NCBI RefSeq assembly: GCF_001661345.1 | Contig: NW_017962915.1 | Location: forward strand, 499,657-563,656 | Source: Ascoidea rubescens DSM 1968 | Lineage: Eukaryota > Ascomycota > Saccharomycetes > Ascoideales > Ascoideaceae | Direction: 5' to 3' | DNA: 64,000 nucleotides | Part shown: positions 8,944 through 18,098 of the stretch, one piece after another | Layout of the letters: each line of letters starts with the position of its first letter | Position numbering within the stretch: the stretch's first letter is position 1 | Notes under the pieces: model-generated | What the model saw: the letters and a program-made list of their open reading frames with translations, nothing else | What the model was told of the DNA's origin: nothing | The model's database searches: none | Translations under genes and position numbers: made by a program

Positions 8944-10197
8944 TTAAATTGAATTATAATAATTGCTAATCTGTCTTTTTCTGTAATCAGAAAATAAGGA
9001 TTCATTTTCATTTCTATCATTTTCATAGTTGTTATAATAATTAAGCCATTTTTCTAATAGCATTGTATCAGACTCCTGCAATCCTAAATACTCCTGTTGA
9101 ATGTTATGGTTTTGTCTGTTTTTCAATATTGATCTGTTTGTTGTACCACATTTGAGATTTTTCCATGAATTTAGATGATCTGTTTTTTCATAAAAACTGG
9201 CTGAGGATCCACGAACATCGAATATGAGATCAGCTACATCGTGAATTTTAATTTTTGAGTAGGGCCGGTGATCTGGGGCTTGATTCTGAGCATTAAATTC
9301 AACAGCATTTGCATTGGTGGTTTCCAGTCTCAGTTTATCATTACGATCAGAAAACAACGGTTCGAAGAAGGAGGGATTTGTGAAAGCAACTTTTTGATCA
9401 CAATCGGTATCATAAGAGTAATTGTTAGCTTTATTTTTTAGTGAGTAGCTAAGTAGCATGTCTTCGTTATTTGTAACAATTCCCTGGGTATAATTTGAGA
9501 TTATTTTTGAGATAGTATCGTTGAAAGAACGAAAAACAGGAATTTTCACTGATATTTGAACAAAATTAGAATCATTAGCATCATGTAGATCACAGTCATG
9601 AAGCGATAGTCTCTTGGAGTTCAAAGTGTTTATCTTGTAAAATGCAGTTTTGACAATATTTGATACAGCTATTTACCTTTCAATGTTAATACTTAAGATC
9701 AGTGAATAAACATTATTGTTTAAATATAATTAGTTTGAAAAAGTACCAGTTATACCTTTAGTTGGTGATTTTCTAAAAAACGAATTATCATCAGAATTAT
9801 AATCGTCATAATCATTGTCGATTTCCATGTTCATTTCATCGTCCTCTTCAAAACCAGAGGCATTCACACCATTGGATTCATTCTCTTTATTATCTAGTTT
9901 GTATTCGCATGAAAAGGTGTTATAGCCATTTTTTTTTGTAGTTTGGTCAAAATTAGCAAAATTAGCATTGATGTTTAAAAAATTTCGGCTGATTGAGAAT
10001 TTTTTGTTCTTTGGTTCATTTAAATTCTTTGATTTGATAGGATGGGCAAAGTAATTTTTTCTGATTGACTTGACCTTTTCATTTATTTTTTTAATATGAT
10101 GTTTTCTTTTAAATCTTTTATTTCTATTAGTTTTATTGCTATTGTTAATGCTATTTAGATTTATTTTTTTGCTGCCAGTGGATTTCACCCTTGTCAT
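8944..10197 (-). CDS. Protein of unknown function, probably two exons
   Basis: I do not recognise this gene. Two adjacent open frames on the minus strand join cleanly if an 87-base intron (9669-9755) is removed: exon 1 is 9756-10197 and exon 2 is 8944-9668, giving 388 residues. The second frame has no early ATG of its own, which supports the join. Exon 1 encodes a very basic Lys/Arg/Asn start (residues 1-60), then an acidic patch and a CDK-type SPTK motif just before the junction. Exon 2 is neutral with a Tyr/Asn-rich tail ending NYYNSI. No signal peptide or membrane segment is visible. The basic N-terminus suggests a nuclear protein. It is convergent with NUP159 and divergent to KRI1. Confidence 0.6.
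9669..9755 (-). other. Putative intron of the unknown gene
   Basis: On the minus strand the donor reads AAAG|GTATAA, a branch-like TATTAAC lies at 9685-9691, and the acceptor is AAATAG at 9669. Removal keeps frame (phase 1, G+CT = Ala). The donor departs from the GTATGT used by the three secure introns in this window, so this one is less sure. Confidence 0.5.
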
Positions 10198-10618
10198 TGC
10201 TCAGTATTCAATTATTGTTGCAAATAGTGTAAAACTTCTGTGTACTTTTATACTCTCCCTCAACTTTTTTCTTTATCTTTTCTTCAATTTTTCTTTCTTT
10301 CTTTGTTTTGTCTGCTTTTTGTTTAATGAAATCTCTAGCCAATTATCCCAAAATCTAATGTAAATAAAAAGTAATCAACATGATTTTTCATCTAACAGAA
10401 AAATAGCAAAACCTTGAGCCAGAAGAATAGACAGAAAAGGCAACATCTCCTGAAGCAGCAGAAGCAGCAGAAGAAGAAATTTCTACACAAAAACCAGCGG
10501 CCACATTTCAGACGCTTCCGTTTTGAGACAGAGGCATGTTGTGAAAAAAATAAAAATTTATTTCTGGATGAAAAGTTCAAACTTCTTCGAATAATTCAAC
10601 TACAGAAGACTTATTGTA
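10198..10618. other. Divergent intergenic region, unknown gene / KRI1
   Basis: A 421-base gap with pyrimidine-rich stretches toward the unknown gene (10250-10320) and an AGAAGCAGCAGAAG-type purine run (10440-10480) before KRI1. I see no specific element. Confidence 0.5.
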
Positions 10619-12343
10619 ATGGCCAGAAAGAAGTCCAATGCTAGAAAGCTTCGCGAGGCCCAGGAAAAGGCAAAGCTACAGTTCCAGCCCAAAGAAACAA
10701 AGGAAATTACTCTGTCTGACGGAAACAGTGTAGAAGAGAGAGCAGATCTCAAATCAAAGCTGAATTCGAATTCATATTCAGATTCAGAATTTGATTCCAG
10801 AAGTGAGAGTGAAAGCGACAGTGACAGTGAAGATGAAGATGAGTTTGGTGAGCTATTAACTGAGAACATTGAAACAGGCATCAACAAAGTGTTGAATGCC
10901 ATTAAAACCAACGATAAATCAATATTTGATCCAGATGCAAAATTTTTTCAAGAAACCAAAGAAGATGAAATCAGTACCAAAAACCCTAAAGATAAACCAA
11001 TATACTTGAAGGATTATCAGACTATGAATCTTTTAAAAGGAAACGCTAATGATGATGAATTTAAGTCAATTGACGGAAAGAAGACATTTGCCGAAAGTCA
11101 AGCAGAAGATAAGAAAAAATTAGTTGATGAGATAAAAAATTTCTTCAGTGAAGATAGTTCAAATGAAGACAAAGATAAAGACGAAGATGACGACGATGAT
11201 AATGATGGATTTCTAGTCAAGAAAAAAAAAAGCGAACGTGCTAAAATACCTGAAATAATAACAAACAACTTACCAGATCCAGAAAAGGATCAAGAGAAAT
11301 TTTTACAAGAATATTTTGACAAGCACGCCTGGATTCCTAAGAAATCGGACAAGAAAGTTAATTTGAATGATGGTGTAGAAGATGAAGAAGATGATGATGA
11401 GTTTGATGAAGCTGCAGAAAATTTTGAAAAAGCGTACAATTTTAGATTCGAAGATCCAAATGCAGCTGACATAGTTTCGTATTCAAGAAATCAATTAACA
11501 GTTCGAAGAAACAAATTGAATTCCAGAAAGAAACAAAGATTAAAAAAACATGAGATAGCTAAGGTTGAAAAAGCCAAAAAAGATGAGCAATTGCAAAAAA
11601 AGAAACAAAAAAAAATCAATCTTGTTGTTGATAGAATTAATGAAATCCAAAAGGAACTTGATGGAGATATTGACTCCGAAAAAATAATCAAAGTATTTGG
11701 AGATGCGTTACTAGATGAAGATTTTGACAATGAAGAATGGGATAAAAAAATGAATGAAATATATAATGATGAGTTCTATAAAGATGAAAATGTTGAAGAT
11801 ATAAAGGAAGATATTAACAAAGATTTAGATGAAGATGTAATAATGAGTGAAAATGATAATTACGATGATAAAGAAAATGAAGAAGATGATAAAGAAAGTG
11901 AAGAAGATGATAATAAAAATAAAGGCGAAGTCAAAAAAGGAAGCAAAAAGCACAAGTTAAAAGAAAAGAAAAGTAAAAAAAAACAAAAAGAAAAAATTAA
12001 GGTTGGAGCTGAAAAATTGGTTAATAAAAACAAATTAAAATTAATAGATGAAATTGATGAAGAAGAAGAAAAACTGAATAAAGATAGAAATAAAGATGGA
12101 TCATTAAAGTTCAAGTATAAAGAAGTCGAGCCTGAAACATTTGGATTGAGCATAAGAGACATATGGGGAGCAGATGACGTAGATTTAAACGAATACATAA
12201 GTTTAAAGAAATTTGCACCTTATAGAAAGAAAGAATTGATTGATAAAGATAAGAAGAAAGTAACCAAACCAAGAAGATTAAGAGAATGGAGAAAAAAAAC
12301 ATTCAAAAGTGAGAAAGGGCCATATTATAAAAAAACAAAATAA
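10619..12343 (+). CDS. KRI1: Ribosome biogenesis protein Kri1
   Basis: A nucleolar factor that binds Krr1 and is needed for 18S rRNA processing and 40S assembly. The 574-residue product is highly charged throughout, with alternating acidic and lysine-rich blocks as in the family (about 590 residues in S. cerevisiae). Family landmarks are HAWIPKK (about 235), YNFRFEDPNAADIVSYSR (about 273-290) followed by a long basic helix, the EEWDKKMNEIYNDEFY acidic motif (about 370-385), GLSIRDIWGADDVDLNEY (about 508) and KPRRLREWRKKTF near the end. The start at 10619 is the first ATG and is followed by a basic MARKKSNARKLRE segment. No intron is needed. Confidence 0.93.
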   Translation: MARKKSNARKLREAQEKAKLQFQPKETKEITLSDGNSVEERADLKSKLNSNSYSDSEFDSRSESESDSDSEDEDEFGELLTENIETGINKVLNAIKTNDKSIFDPDAKFFQETKEDEISTKNPKDKPIYLKDYQTMNLLKGNANDDEFKSIDGKKTFAESQAEDKKKLVDEIKNFFSEDSSNEDKDKDEDDDDDNDGFLVKKKKSERAKIPEIITNNLPDPEKDQEKFLQEYFDKHAWIPKKSDKKVNLNDGVEDEEDDDEFDEAAENFEKAYNFRFEDPNAADIVSYSRNQLTVRRNKLNSRKKQRLKKHEIAKVEKAKKDEQLQKKKQKKINLVVDRINEIQKELDGDIDSEKIIKVFGDALLDEDFDNEEWDKKMNEIYNDEFYKDENVEDIKEDINKDLDEDVIMSENDNYDDKENEEDDKESEEDDNKNKGEVKKGSKKHKLKEKKSKKKQKEKIKVGAEKLVNKNKLKLIDEIDEEEEKLNKDRNKDGSLKFKYKEVEPETFGLSIRDIWGADDVDLNEYISLKKFAPYRKKELIDKDKKKVTKPRRLREWRKKTFKSEKGPYYKKTK

Positions 12344-12478
12344 GCTAAAATTGATGGTTAGAAATGAATGATTGAAAACAATTAAAAACAAAAATGAAAT
12401 AAATTATCGATATATATTTACATTTTTCTTCTTTTTTTCCTTTTATTCTTTTTTTTTGAGGGCTATAATTGGATTCAG

Positions 12479-13222
12479 TTAAATTTTAAAATTATTTATT
12501 AGGAATTCAATTTCTTCATTTTCCATCAACTCTAATTCATTAATCTGTTGTTGTAGTATGTCTTGGTCTTCATGATGAATAGTATTATTCTTTATATTTT
12601 CTTGTATCGGTTTTTTATTAGAAAACTCTTCCCAGAATGAATCGTCATCAGAATCAGAAATAAAATCATCGTCATAAAAATCGTTATCATGGTTATCCTT
12701 ATTGAAGTTATCGTTAATATATGCACTTTTGCTATTTATACTATTGCTATTTTCTGCCGTATCATTGTCATTTTCGTGATCATCAAAGGTATCTAATAAA
12801 ATTCTTTGTCTTTCATTATCCTCGTCAGCTATTCTCTTAAGAAATTTTTGTTCAAGTTGATGATCTTTATCCAATATATCCTTTTCCATTTTTGTTAGAC
12901 CGCCTCTTTTGTTCAATATAAATTGCTCTCTCTTTTCTTTTCTCAATTTTGTTGGGGACACATTCAAAACTTCGTTTCTGAATCGACTGATATTTGTGGA
13001 GGAAGTCTTCCTTATTGGAGACGAATTCAAAAATCTTCTTGGATTGGATCTTCTGTGATCATTATCAGCACCACTGTCATCATCATCTGTATCATAAAAA
13101 CTCGAAAAATTGTAGGCTTTTCGTAAGGGAGAGGTCATGGGGTCTCTGAATGCCCTGATTCTCCTGGACTGCCTCTGCTCAATGTCAGTAAAAATATCTC
13201 TCTTGATCTTAGGCAACGCCAT
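12479..13222 (-). CDS. Unknown protein with several CDK-type phosphosites
   Basis: I do not recognise this gene. I chose the ATG at 13222, which gives 247 residues beginning MALPKIKRDIFTD; the frame stays open 25 codons further to an ATG at 13297. Residue numbers here are from 13222. The N-terminal half is basic and carries three full CDK consensus motifs: SPLRK (about 31), SSPIRK (about 68) and SPTKLRK (about 90). A charged helix follows (KMEKDILDKDHQLEQKFLKR), then a strongly acidic Asp/Asn region and a C-terminal helix ending EEIEFLINNF. It looks like a small cell-cycle-regulated nuclear protein, but that is inference only. It is convergent with KRI1, with 135 bases between the stops. Confidence 0.6.
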   Translation of the reverse strand: MALPKIKRDIFTDIEQRQSRRIRAFRDPMTSPLRKAYNFSSFYDTDDDDSGADNDHRRSNPRRFLNSSPIRKTSSTNISRFRNEVLNVSPTKLRKEKREQFILNKRGGLTKMEKDILDKDHQLEQKFLKRIADEDNERQRILLDTFDDHENDNDTAENSNSINSKSAYINDNFNKDNHDNDFYDDDFISDSDDDSFWEEFSNKKPIQENIKNNTIHHEDQDILQQQINELELMENEEIEFLINNFKI

Positions 13223-13680
13223 GACTGCAATTACTTCTATTGCATTTGCTGATAACAAAAGCTCATCTCCAACAGCAAAACTTTGAAACAACTTCAAAAA
13301 AAATAATAACGCGAAAACGCTGAGACCAGCTGGAGGGATCTTGTTAGAACCCCCAATGTGGGGTCTAGATTTTAGACCCTCATTGCAATGTTTGTACTAG
13401 AGTTTAATATATGCGTTGTATTGCAGTGGCATGCCTCATTGACTTTTTTGTGCTGGATATAACTGTTTCTTATCTTAAATTGATTGTGAAAGTGTTGATT
13501 CCTGAAGATAGATAATTGTAGACATGTAAAAACATTAGAGATGATGGTTTGAGCTTAGAAGAAAAGTAAATAAATTTAACAAACAAAAAAAAACATAAAT
13601 GCATAAATGTTCATTAGAGATAGTTATAAACTATATATAATCACCAATCACAACATGATCTGACTGGAAATAAAAATAAA
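13223..13680. other. Intergenic region with a GGGTCTA palindrome
   Basis: This gap lies between the 3' end of the SPC110-like gene and the start of the unknown gene, both on the minus strand. It holds the palindromic motif at 13361-13379, which recurs at 58824-58844. The rest is AT-rich with no motif I can name. Confidence 0.5.
13361..13379. repeat. Dispersed palindromic motif, copy 1
   Basis: GGGTCTA and TAGACCC form perfect 7-base inverted arms around a 5-base spacer. The right arm extends to the 13-mer ATTTTAGACCCTC (13369-13381), found again exactly at 58834-58846. Both copies are intergenic. Confidence 0.5.
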
Positions 13681-15723
13681 CTATTTCTCGAAGGACAATT
13701 CAATCTCTTTGCTATTTAATATTTGAAAAAGTATATCCTTTTTGACTTTGTTTTTTTCAGAAATTCGTTTCATCCTAACAATAGATAAAACTATCAAGGC
13801 CAATACTTTAAACTTCTTTCTTGGTGGCTGTATTTTGGAGAAATTACAATCAATAACCAAAATATTTTCCAAGTTTGAATTTAGTTTTGAGCTTTCATTA
13901 AAGAATAACTCCAAAATTCCAGGTTTAAATAGTAAGTTTGTATTGATGTTATTATTGATTCCAACTTTGTTTATTGCATTTGAATATGAATTGTTGAATG
14001 GTAGCTTATTTTCTATTATTGAGTTTTCATCATTAGAATATAATACAGAATTCATAAATGAGTCCTCAAAATTATTTGATTCATTGATAGAATTGATTGG
14101 TGATTTAAATGTTGTTGATAATGATTTATTAATTAAAATTTGGGTTGTAGAATCAATCTTTTTTTCTGTTTCTATTTCTCTTTCTGTTACATTGTGATCA
14201 TGTCTACTTTTATTATCGCCATTGGCTAAAATATTCAGTCTACTGACTAGATTTTCTGTTATTTCATAATTGTTACTTTGGTTATTAAAACTATTATCTA
14301 GCTGATAATTTTGGTACAGTTGATTTGCTTCATTAGCACTATTTAAAAATGATTGTTCATATTGTGTCAAGTTTAATTCTCTTTCCCATTGATCTTTCTC
14401 AATTTGATAATGATTGTCATCAATACCGGAACTTTGATTGTTATTATTATTTGGGATACAACTGTTCATTTTAAATAATCTTATTAACCAATTCATATGC
14501 GAATTTTTTAAAGAGTATAAATAGAAGTCATTTATATAAATTAACGAATTAAATTTTTTCAATAATCTATTATATTTATACTTAAAATAGTTATTTTCTT
14601 TAAATAATTTCAATGAGCTATTTTTAAGATTGGTTGAATAATCAATTAAATTATTATTGTCAGCTTCTAACTGATTTAACTTTTTATTTAATGTTTTAAT
14701 TTGTAGGCTCAATTCAGCATTTTTAAATCGTAATTGGTTTTGTTCATTTGTAAAATTTAATGATGAGGTATTGTTGTTTTCTAGAAATTTGCTCCTTTCA
14801 AGCTGAAATACCTTTTTTTCGTCGTCTAAATTAGATTTTTCTAATACTAACTGAGTTTTCAAATTTTGTAAAGCAATTTTTTCTTTCTCTAAATCATTCA
14901 ATAAATTATTTAAATTAGAATTACCTTTAATAATAGTATTTTTAGATTGCAAATTATTTTGAGAATTAATATTTGTTAATGAGTTGAATTTTTTGAATTT
15001 AAATGTATCCTCGTTTTCAGTAGTATATTCGTTTGTTAAGTTATTTGAATTGTTACGTAGTAAATTCTGACTTGTACTGGTGTTATTAATGTTATCTGTA
15101 ATATCTATAGCATCATTTTTGTCCTTGTTAATCTTATTATCAATGCTGATGCTGTTATGACTGATATTGCCGTTATTTTTAGAAGTTTTCAAGCTTGGTC
15201 TAACTATCGAATTCAAATCAGAAGAAATACTTTTTTTCAAATTTCTTAAAAAGAAATTATTATCAGAATTTAAATGATTCAAATCCTTTCTAATTTCTTT
15301 CATAAAGCCATCCATAGAATTTGAATCATCAATATTTCCAACATTTTCCTTCCCTAGATAATTTAATTTGTTGTTGTAATTGTAATTAGTGGCATTGACA
15401 TTAGCATTGTTTAACTTGGGAGTTGATGTGTTATTTGAATTTTTCAAAATGTTCAAAGCAGTATCATTAAAATCATTATTGGCACTACCACTATATTTAT
15501 TGCTATTATTATTGTTGCCACTTTTTGGTTTATTTTTTATATTTTCATTCAAAGATAATTTTTCCAAATCCAATTTAGCTAATGTTTCTTTCAACCTTAA
15601 ATTTTTCAAAAGCTGAGATTGATCCTGTGAATTATTGAGACTGTTCTGAAAAGAATAGCTAAAAGACAAAGAGGTGGGTGTGTCATAGGGATTTTTTATT
15701 CTTGTAGACTGGTTTTGCATCAT
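13681..15723 (-). CDS. Coiled-coil spindle-pole-body protein, Spc110/pericentrin-like
   Basis: The 680-residue product is Asn/Ser-rich with a central coiled coil (about 270-400, including an unbroken heptad-like run from LNDLEKEKIAL to the QLEADNNN segment). Its tail carries FKVLALIVLSIVRMKRIS (638-655). That motif closely resembles my memory of the C-terminus of S. cerevisiae Spc110 (FKTVALLVLACVRMKRIA), the calmodulin-binding PACT-like anchor that docks the protein in the central plaque. Spc110 links gamma-tubulin complexes to the spindle pole body. This protein is shorter than Spc110 (944 residues) and its coil is much shorter. The rest shows no similarity I can recognise, so another PACT-like pole protein is possible. 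The start is the first ATG at 15723. Confidence 0.5.
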   Translation of the reverse strand: MMQNQSTRIKNPYDTPTSLSFSYSFQNSLNNSQDQSQLLKNLRLKETLAKLDLEKLSLNENIKNKPKSGNNNNSNKYSGSANNDFNDTALNILKNSNNTSTPKLNNANVNATNYNYNNKLNYLGKENVGNIDDSNSMDGFMKEIRKDLNHLNSDNNFFLRNLKKSISSDLNSIVRPSLKTSKNNGNISHNSISIDNKINKDKNDAIDITDNINNTSTSQNLLRNNSNNLTNEYTTENEDTFKFKKFNSLTNINSQNNLQSKNTIIKGNSNLNNLLNDLEKEKIALQNLKTQLVLEKSNLDDEKKVFQLERSKFLENNNTSSLNFTNEQNQLRFKNAELSLQIKTLNKKLNQLEADNNNLIDYSTNLKNSSLKLFKENNYFKYKYNRLLKKFNSLIYINDFYLYSLKNSHMNWLIRLFKMNSCIPNNNNNQSSGIDDNHYQIEKDQWERELNLTQYEQSFLNSANEANQLYQNYQLDNSFNNQSNNYEITENLVSRLNILANGDNKSRHDHNVTEREIETEKKIDSTTQILINKSLSTTFKSPINSINESNNFEDSFMNSVLYSNDENSIIENKLPFNNSYSNAINKVGINNNINTNLLFKPGILELFFNESSKLNSNLENILVIDCNFSKIQPPRKKFKVLALIVLSIVRMKRISEKNKVKKDILFQILNSKEIELSFEK

Positions 15724-16123
15724 GTTGAGCTGAAGTTATCAAACTATATCAGAGTCTGGACGTGATAAGCTGTTGATGAGGCCCAAAAGGTTTATTTATA
15801 TTTGGTTGAATTGGGAAGAGGTCTGGGTTTGTGGCCGCTGGAAGTCCGCTGGTTCGGCCTTAACTATGTAATTTGGACGTTGCATGACCGCGGTGCCCTT
15901 TATGCGTCTATCTGCTTTTATTCGCAAATTGTATGTATATAGCTGTATTTGCACGCACCTAAAGTGGTCTATCCACACGGATGGATTTTATTGAGATTTG
16001 ACAGATTTAACAGAAGAGAGCAAATAGTTCTTTTCTTGTTGATTATTGGTTTGGTAGACGTCCTATTTCTTGATTGATTAGCAGACTGGTTTAAAGGAGC
16101 TACTTACAGACAGGATACAGTAC
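15724..16123. other. Divergent intergenic region, SPC110-like / VPS30
   Basis: A 400-base shared promoter. It is GC-richer around 15820-15970. The minus-strand open frame there is short and has no family features. No specific element was recognised. Confidence 0.5.
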
Positions 16124-17923
16124 ATGCATTTATGGGCGATGACTAGCTACCATTCTTCACACACAGCTTCACAGCATGATGCTCAATTGGATATGTTCAA
16201 GTGTCATTCTTGCAAGTTACCAATCAATATCCATCCAACGCTATTGAATTTATCTAATGCCCATCAAAATATTTTGCTAAATGGGTTGGCCAACAGTTAT
16301 AGCGATAATGGGGATGACAGCGATAACCATCATTCCCTGTATTATTTTGGCCTAGAGTCCGATGATGATTCCACTACAAATCAAAATGAGATGGACCCTG
16401 AAATTTACAGTAATACCTTCAAATTACAAGATGATAGGTTTGAAACATTTACTCTTGCAATGGGTCATACATCTGAAAACTATTTGGAACAGCAAACGCT
16501 TAATATGGACAATTTTGAGATCAATAGTCCAATCCAAATCCATAATGCAAAAACCGGTCAAAATGATTCAAATTTATTAAGTACAAATTTTAATTCAAAT
16601 AACTCTTTGATCAAGATTTTTAATAAACTATCTTTAAACTCGGATATTGATTACCCAATTTGCAATAATTGTTCCAAATCAATCATATCAAATTTTAATA
16701 ATCAGTTGAGTGAATTAAACAGCGATAAATTATCATATATTAATTTTTATAGAACTTTAACCTCAAAAAATATGCACAATACAAATGATAATAATTATGA
16801 TAACAATAATATTGAAAATGACGGTGGTCAAAGCAACTTTGATAATAAAATAAACCAAGTGATAAATGAATATGATGATTTGAATAATAAATACATTCAA
16901 TTAATGAATGAATTACAAAACTATGAACTTCAAACCCAAAAAGTTGATAATGAGATTGCTAATATATTGGATCAATTATCAACATTAAACTCCGTAGAGT
17001 TGGATTTACTCAAGTTTAAAAACTTATTTTTCTTGAGAATATTAAATTCTTTTAATAAAAAGAATTTTATAAATCAAATTTTGCTAAATAAAAAAATGAC
17101 TCTTAACAAGTTGATTAAAACAAACGTTTTTAATGATATTTTTAATATATCTCATAACAATTATAAATTTGCTGTTATTAATGGGTTTAGATTGGGCAAT
17201 ATCAAAAGCGACAAAGTCCAATGGTTTGAGATAAATTGTGCAATGGGTGAAGTTGTTCATTTGTTATATTTTATTATAAACTATTTAAATTTATCAACAG
17301 GTCCATATCTATTAAAGCCTCTAGGTTCATTTTCGGTGATTGAAATTGATAATGTTAATAATAATTCAAATGGCCATGCAAATACCAGTGATAACAATGA
17401 AATTTTAAGCTGTTATTCGTCTGGAAATTCTCAATTTGAAAGATTATTAATATATAAAAAATTTGACGCTAGTTTAGTTACAATATTACATATAATTTTG
17501 TTAATATTAAAAGAGCTTCAAAAGTTCAAGCCCAATTTTAATGGTAATATTAGGGGCAGTGCTAGTAATAGCAATGAGATTGATGAAAATGATGTCAATA
17601 TTAATAATAATAATAGTAATAATAGTAACAATAGTTTTAATTTCCAAAACAAATTGCCATATAAAATCGAAATTTATGAAAGTAAGAAAAAACAAAACAA
17701 AATATCTAGCGGTGATCCAAGTTTTAACAATTTAAACAATTCAAATGAATTGGATTTCCGTTTTAATAGCCCATATCATTTAAGTGGAGAAATTGGAGGA
17801 ATTAGTATTAAATTGGGATCAAAATTATATGATGAAGAATGGACAATGGGTTGCAAATTTTTATTGACTGATTTAAAATATATTCTTGCATGTGCAAGCA
17901 AAATAATATTGAATGGTAATTGA
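16124..17923 (+). CDS. VPS30: Vps30/Atg6 (Beclin 1), PI3-kinase complex subunit
   Basis: The Beclin subunit of Vps34 complex I (autophagy) and complex II (endosome-to-Golgi sorting). The segment MFKCHSCKLPINIHPTLLNL, starting at residue 24, lines up with the N-terminus of S. cerevisiae Vps30 (MKCQTCHLPLQLDPSL), including the CxxC pair. Further on are a second CNNC pair (about 186-189), a coiled coil (about 245-310) and the BARA domain (about 340-599) with NISHNNYKFAVINGFRLGNI and WFEINCAMGEVVHLLYFI. Asn-rich insertions lie before the coil and inside the BARA domain (about 480-510). The first ATG is at 16124. Because the homology begins at Met24 (ATG at 16193), that may be the true start, giving 576 residues. 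Confidence 0.93.
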   Translation: MHLWAMTSYHSSHTASQHDAQLDMFKCHSCKLPINIHPTLLNLSNAHQNILLNGLANSYSDNGDDSDNHHSLYYFGLESDDDSTTNQNEMDPEIYSNTFKLQDDRFETFTLAMGHTSENYLEQQTLNMDNFEINSPIQIHNAKTGQNDSNLLSTNFNSNNSLIKIFNKLSLNSDIDYPICNNCSKSIISNFNNQLSELNSDKLSYINFYRTLTSKNMHNTNDNNYDNNNIENDGGQSNFDNKINQVINEYDDLNNKYIQLMNELQNYELQTQKVDNEIANILDQLSTLNSVELDLLKFKNLFFLRILNSFNKKNFINQILLNKKMTLNKLIKTNVFNDIFNISHNNYKFAVINGFRLGNIKSDKVQWFEINCAMGEVVHLLYFIINYLNLSTGPYLLKPLGSFSVIEIDNVNNNSNGHANTSDNNEILSCYSSGNSQFERLLIYKKFDASLVTILHIILLILKELQKFKPNFNGNIRGSASNSNEIDENDVNINNNNSNNSNNSFNFQNKLPYKIEIYESKKKQNKISSGDPSFNNLNNSNELDFRFNSPYHLSGEIGGISIKLGSKLYDEEWTMGCKFLLTDLKYILACASKIILNGN

Positions 17924-18098
17924 GTTGAATTAATTGTGTATTATGATTGTATTTAGTTTAATTATTTGATTGGTAAAGAGGTTAAATTTATATTTACAAT
18001 GGAAAAGAAGTTGGGAAATGAGTGCAAAGAGACGACTAAATAGTTAAGAATTCTAGTTTATTAAGAATAAAAAAAAAAAATAAAAAATTGGTAGTATT

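Noticed and set aside
9730-9760. Second donor candidate (GTACTT) for the unknown gene's intron
   Set aside because: It breaks frame with the available acceptor, whereas GTATAA keeps phase.
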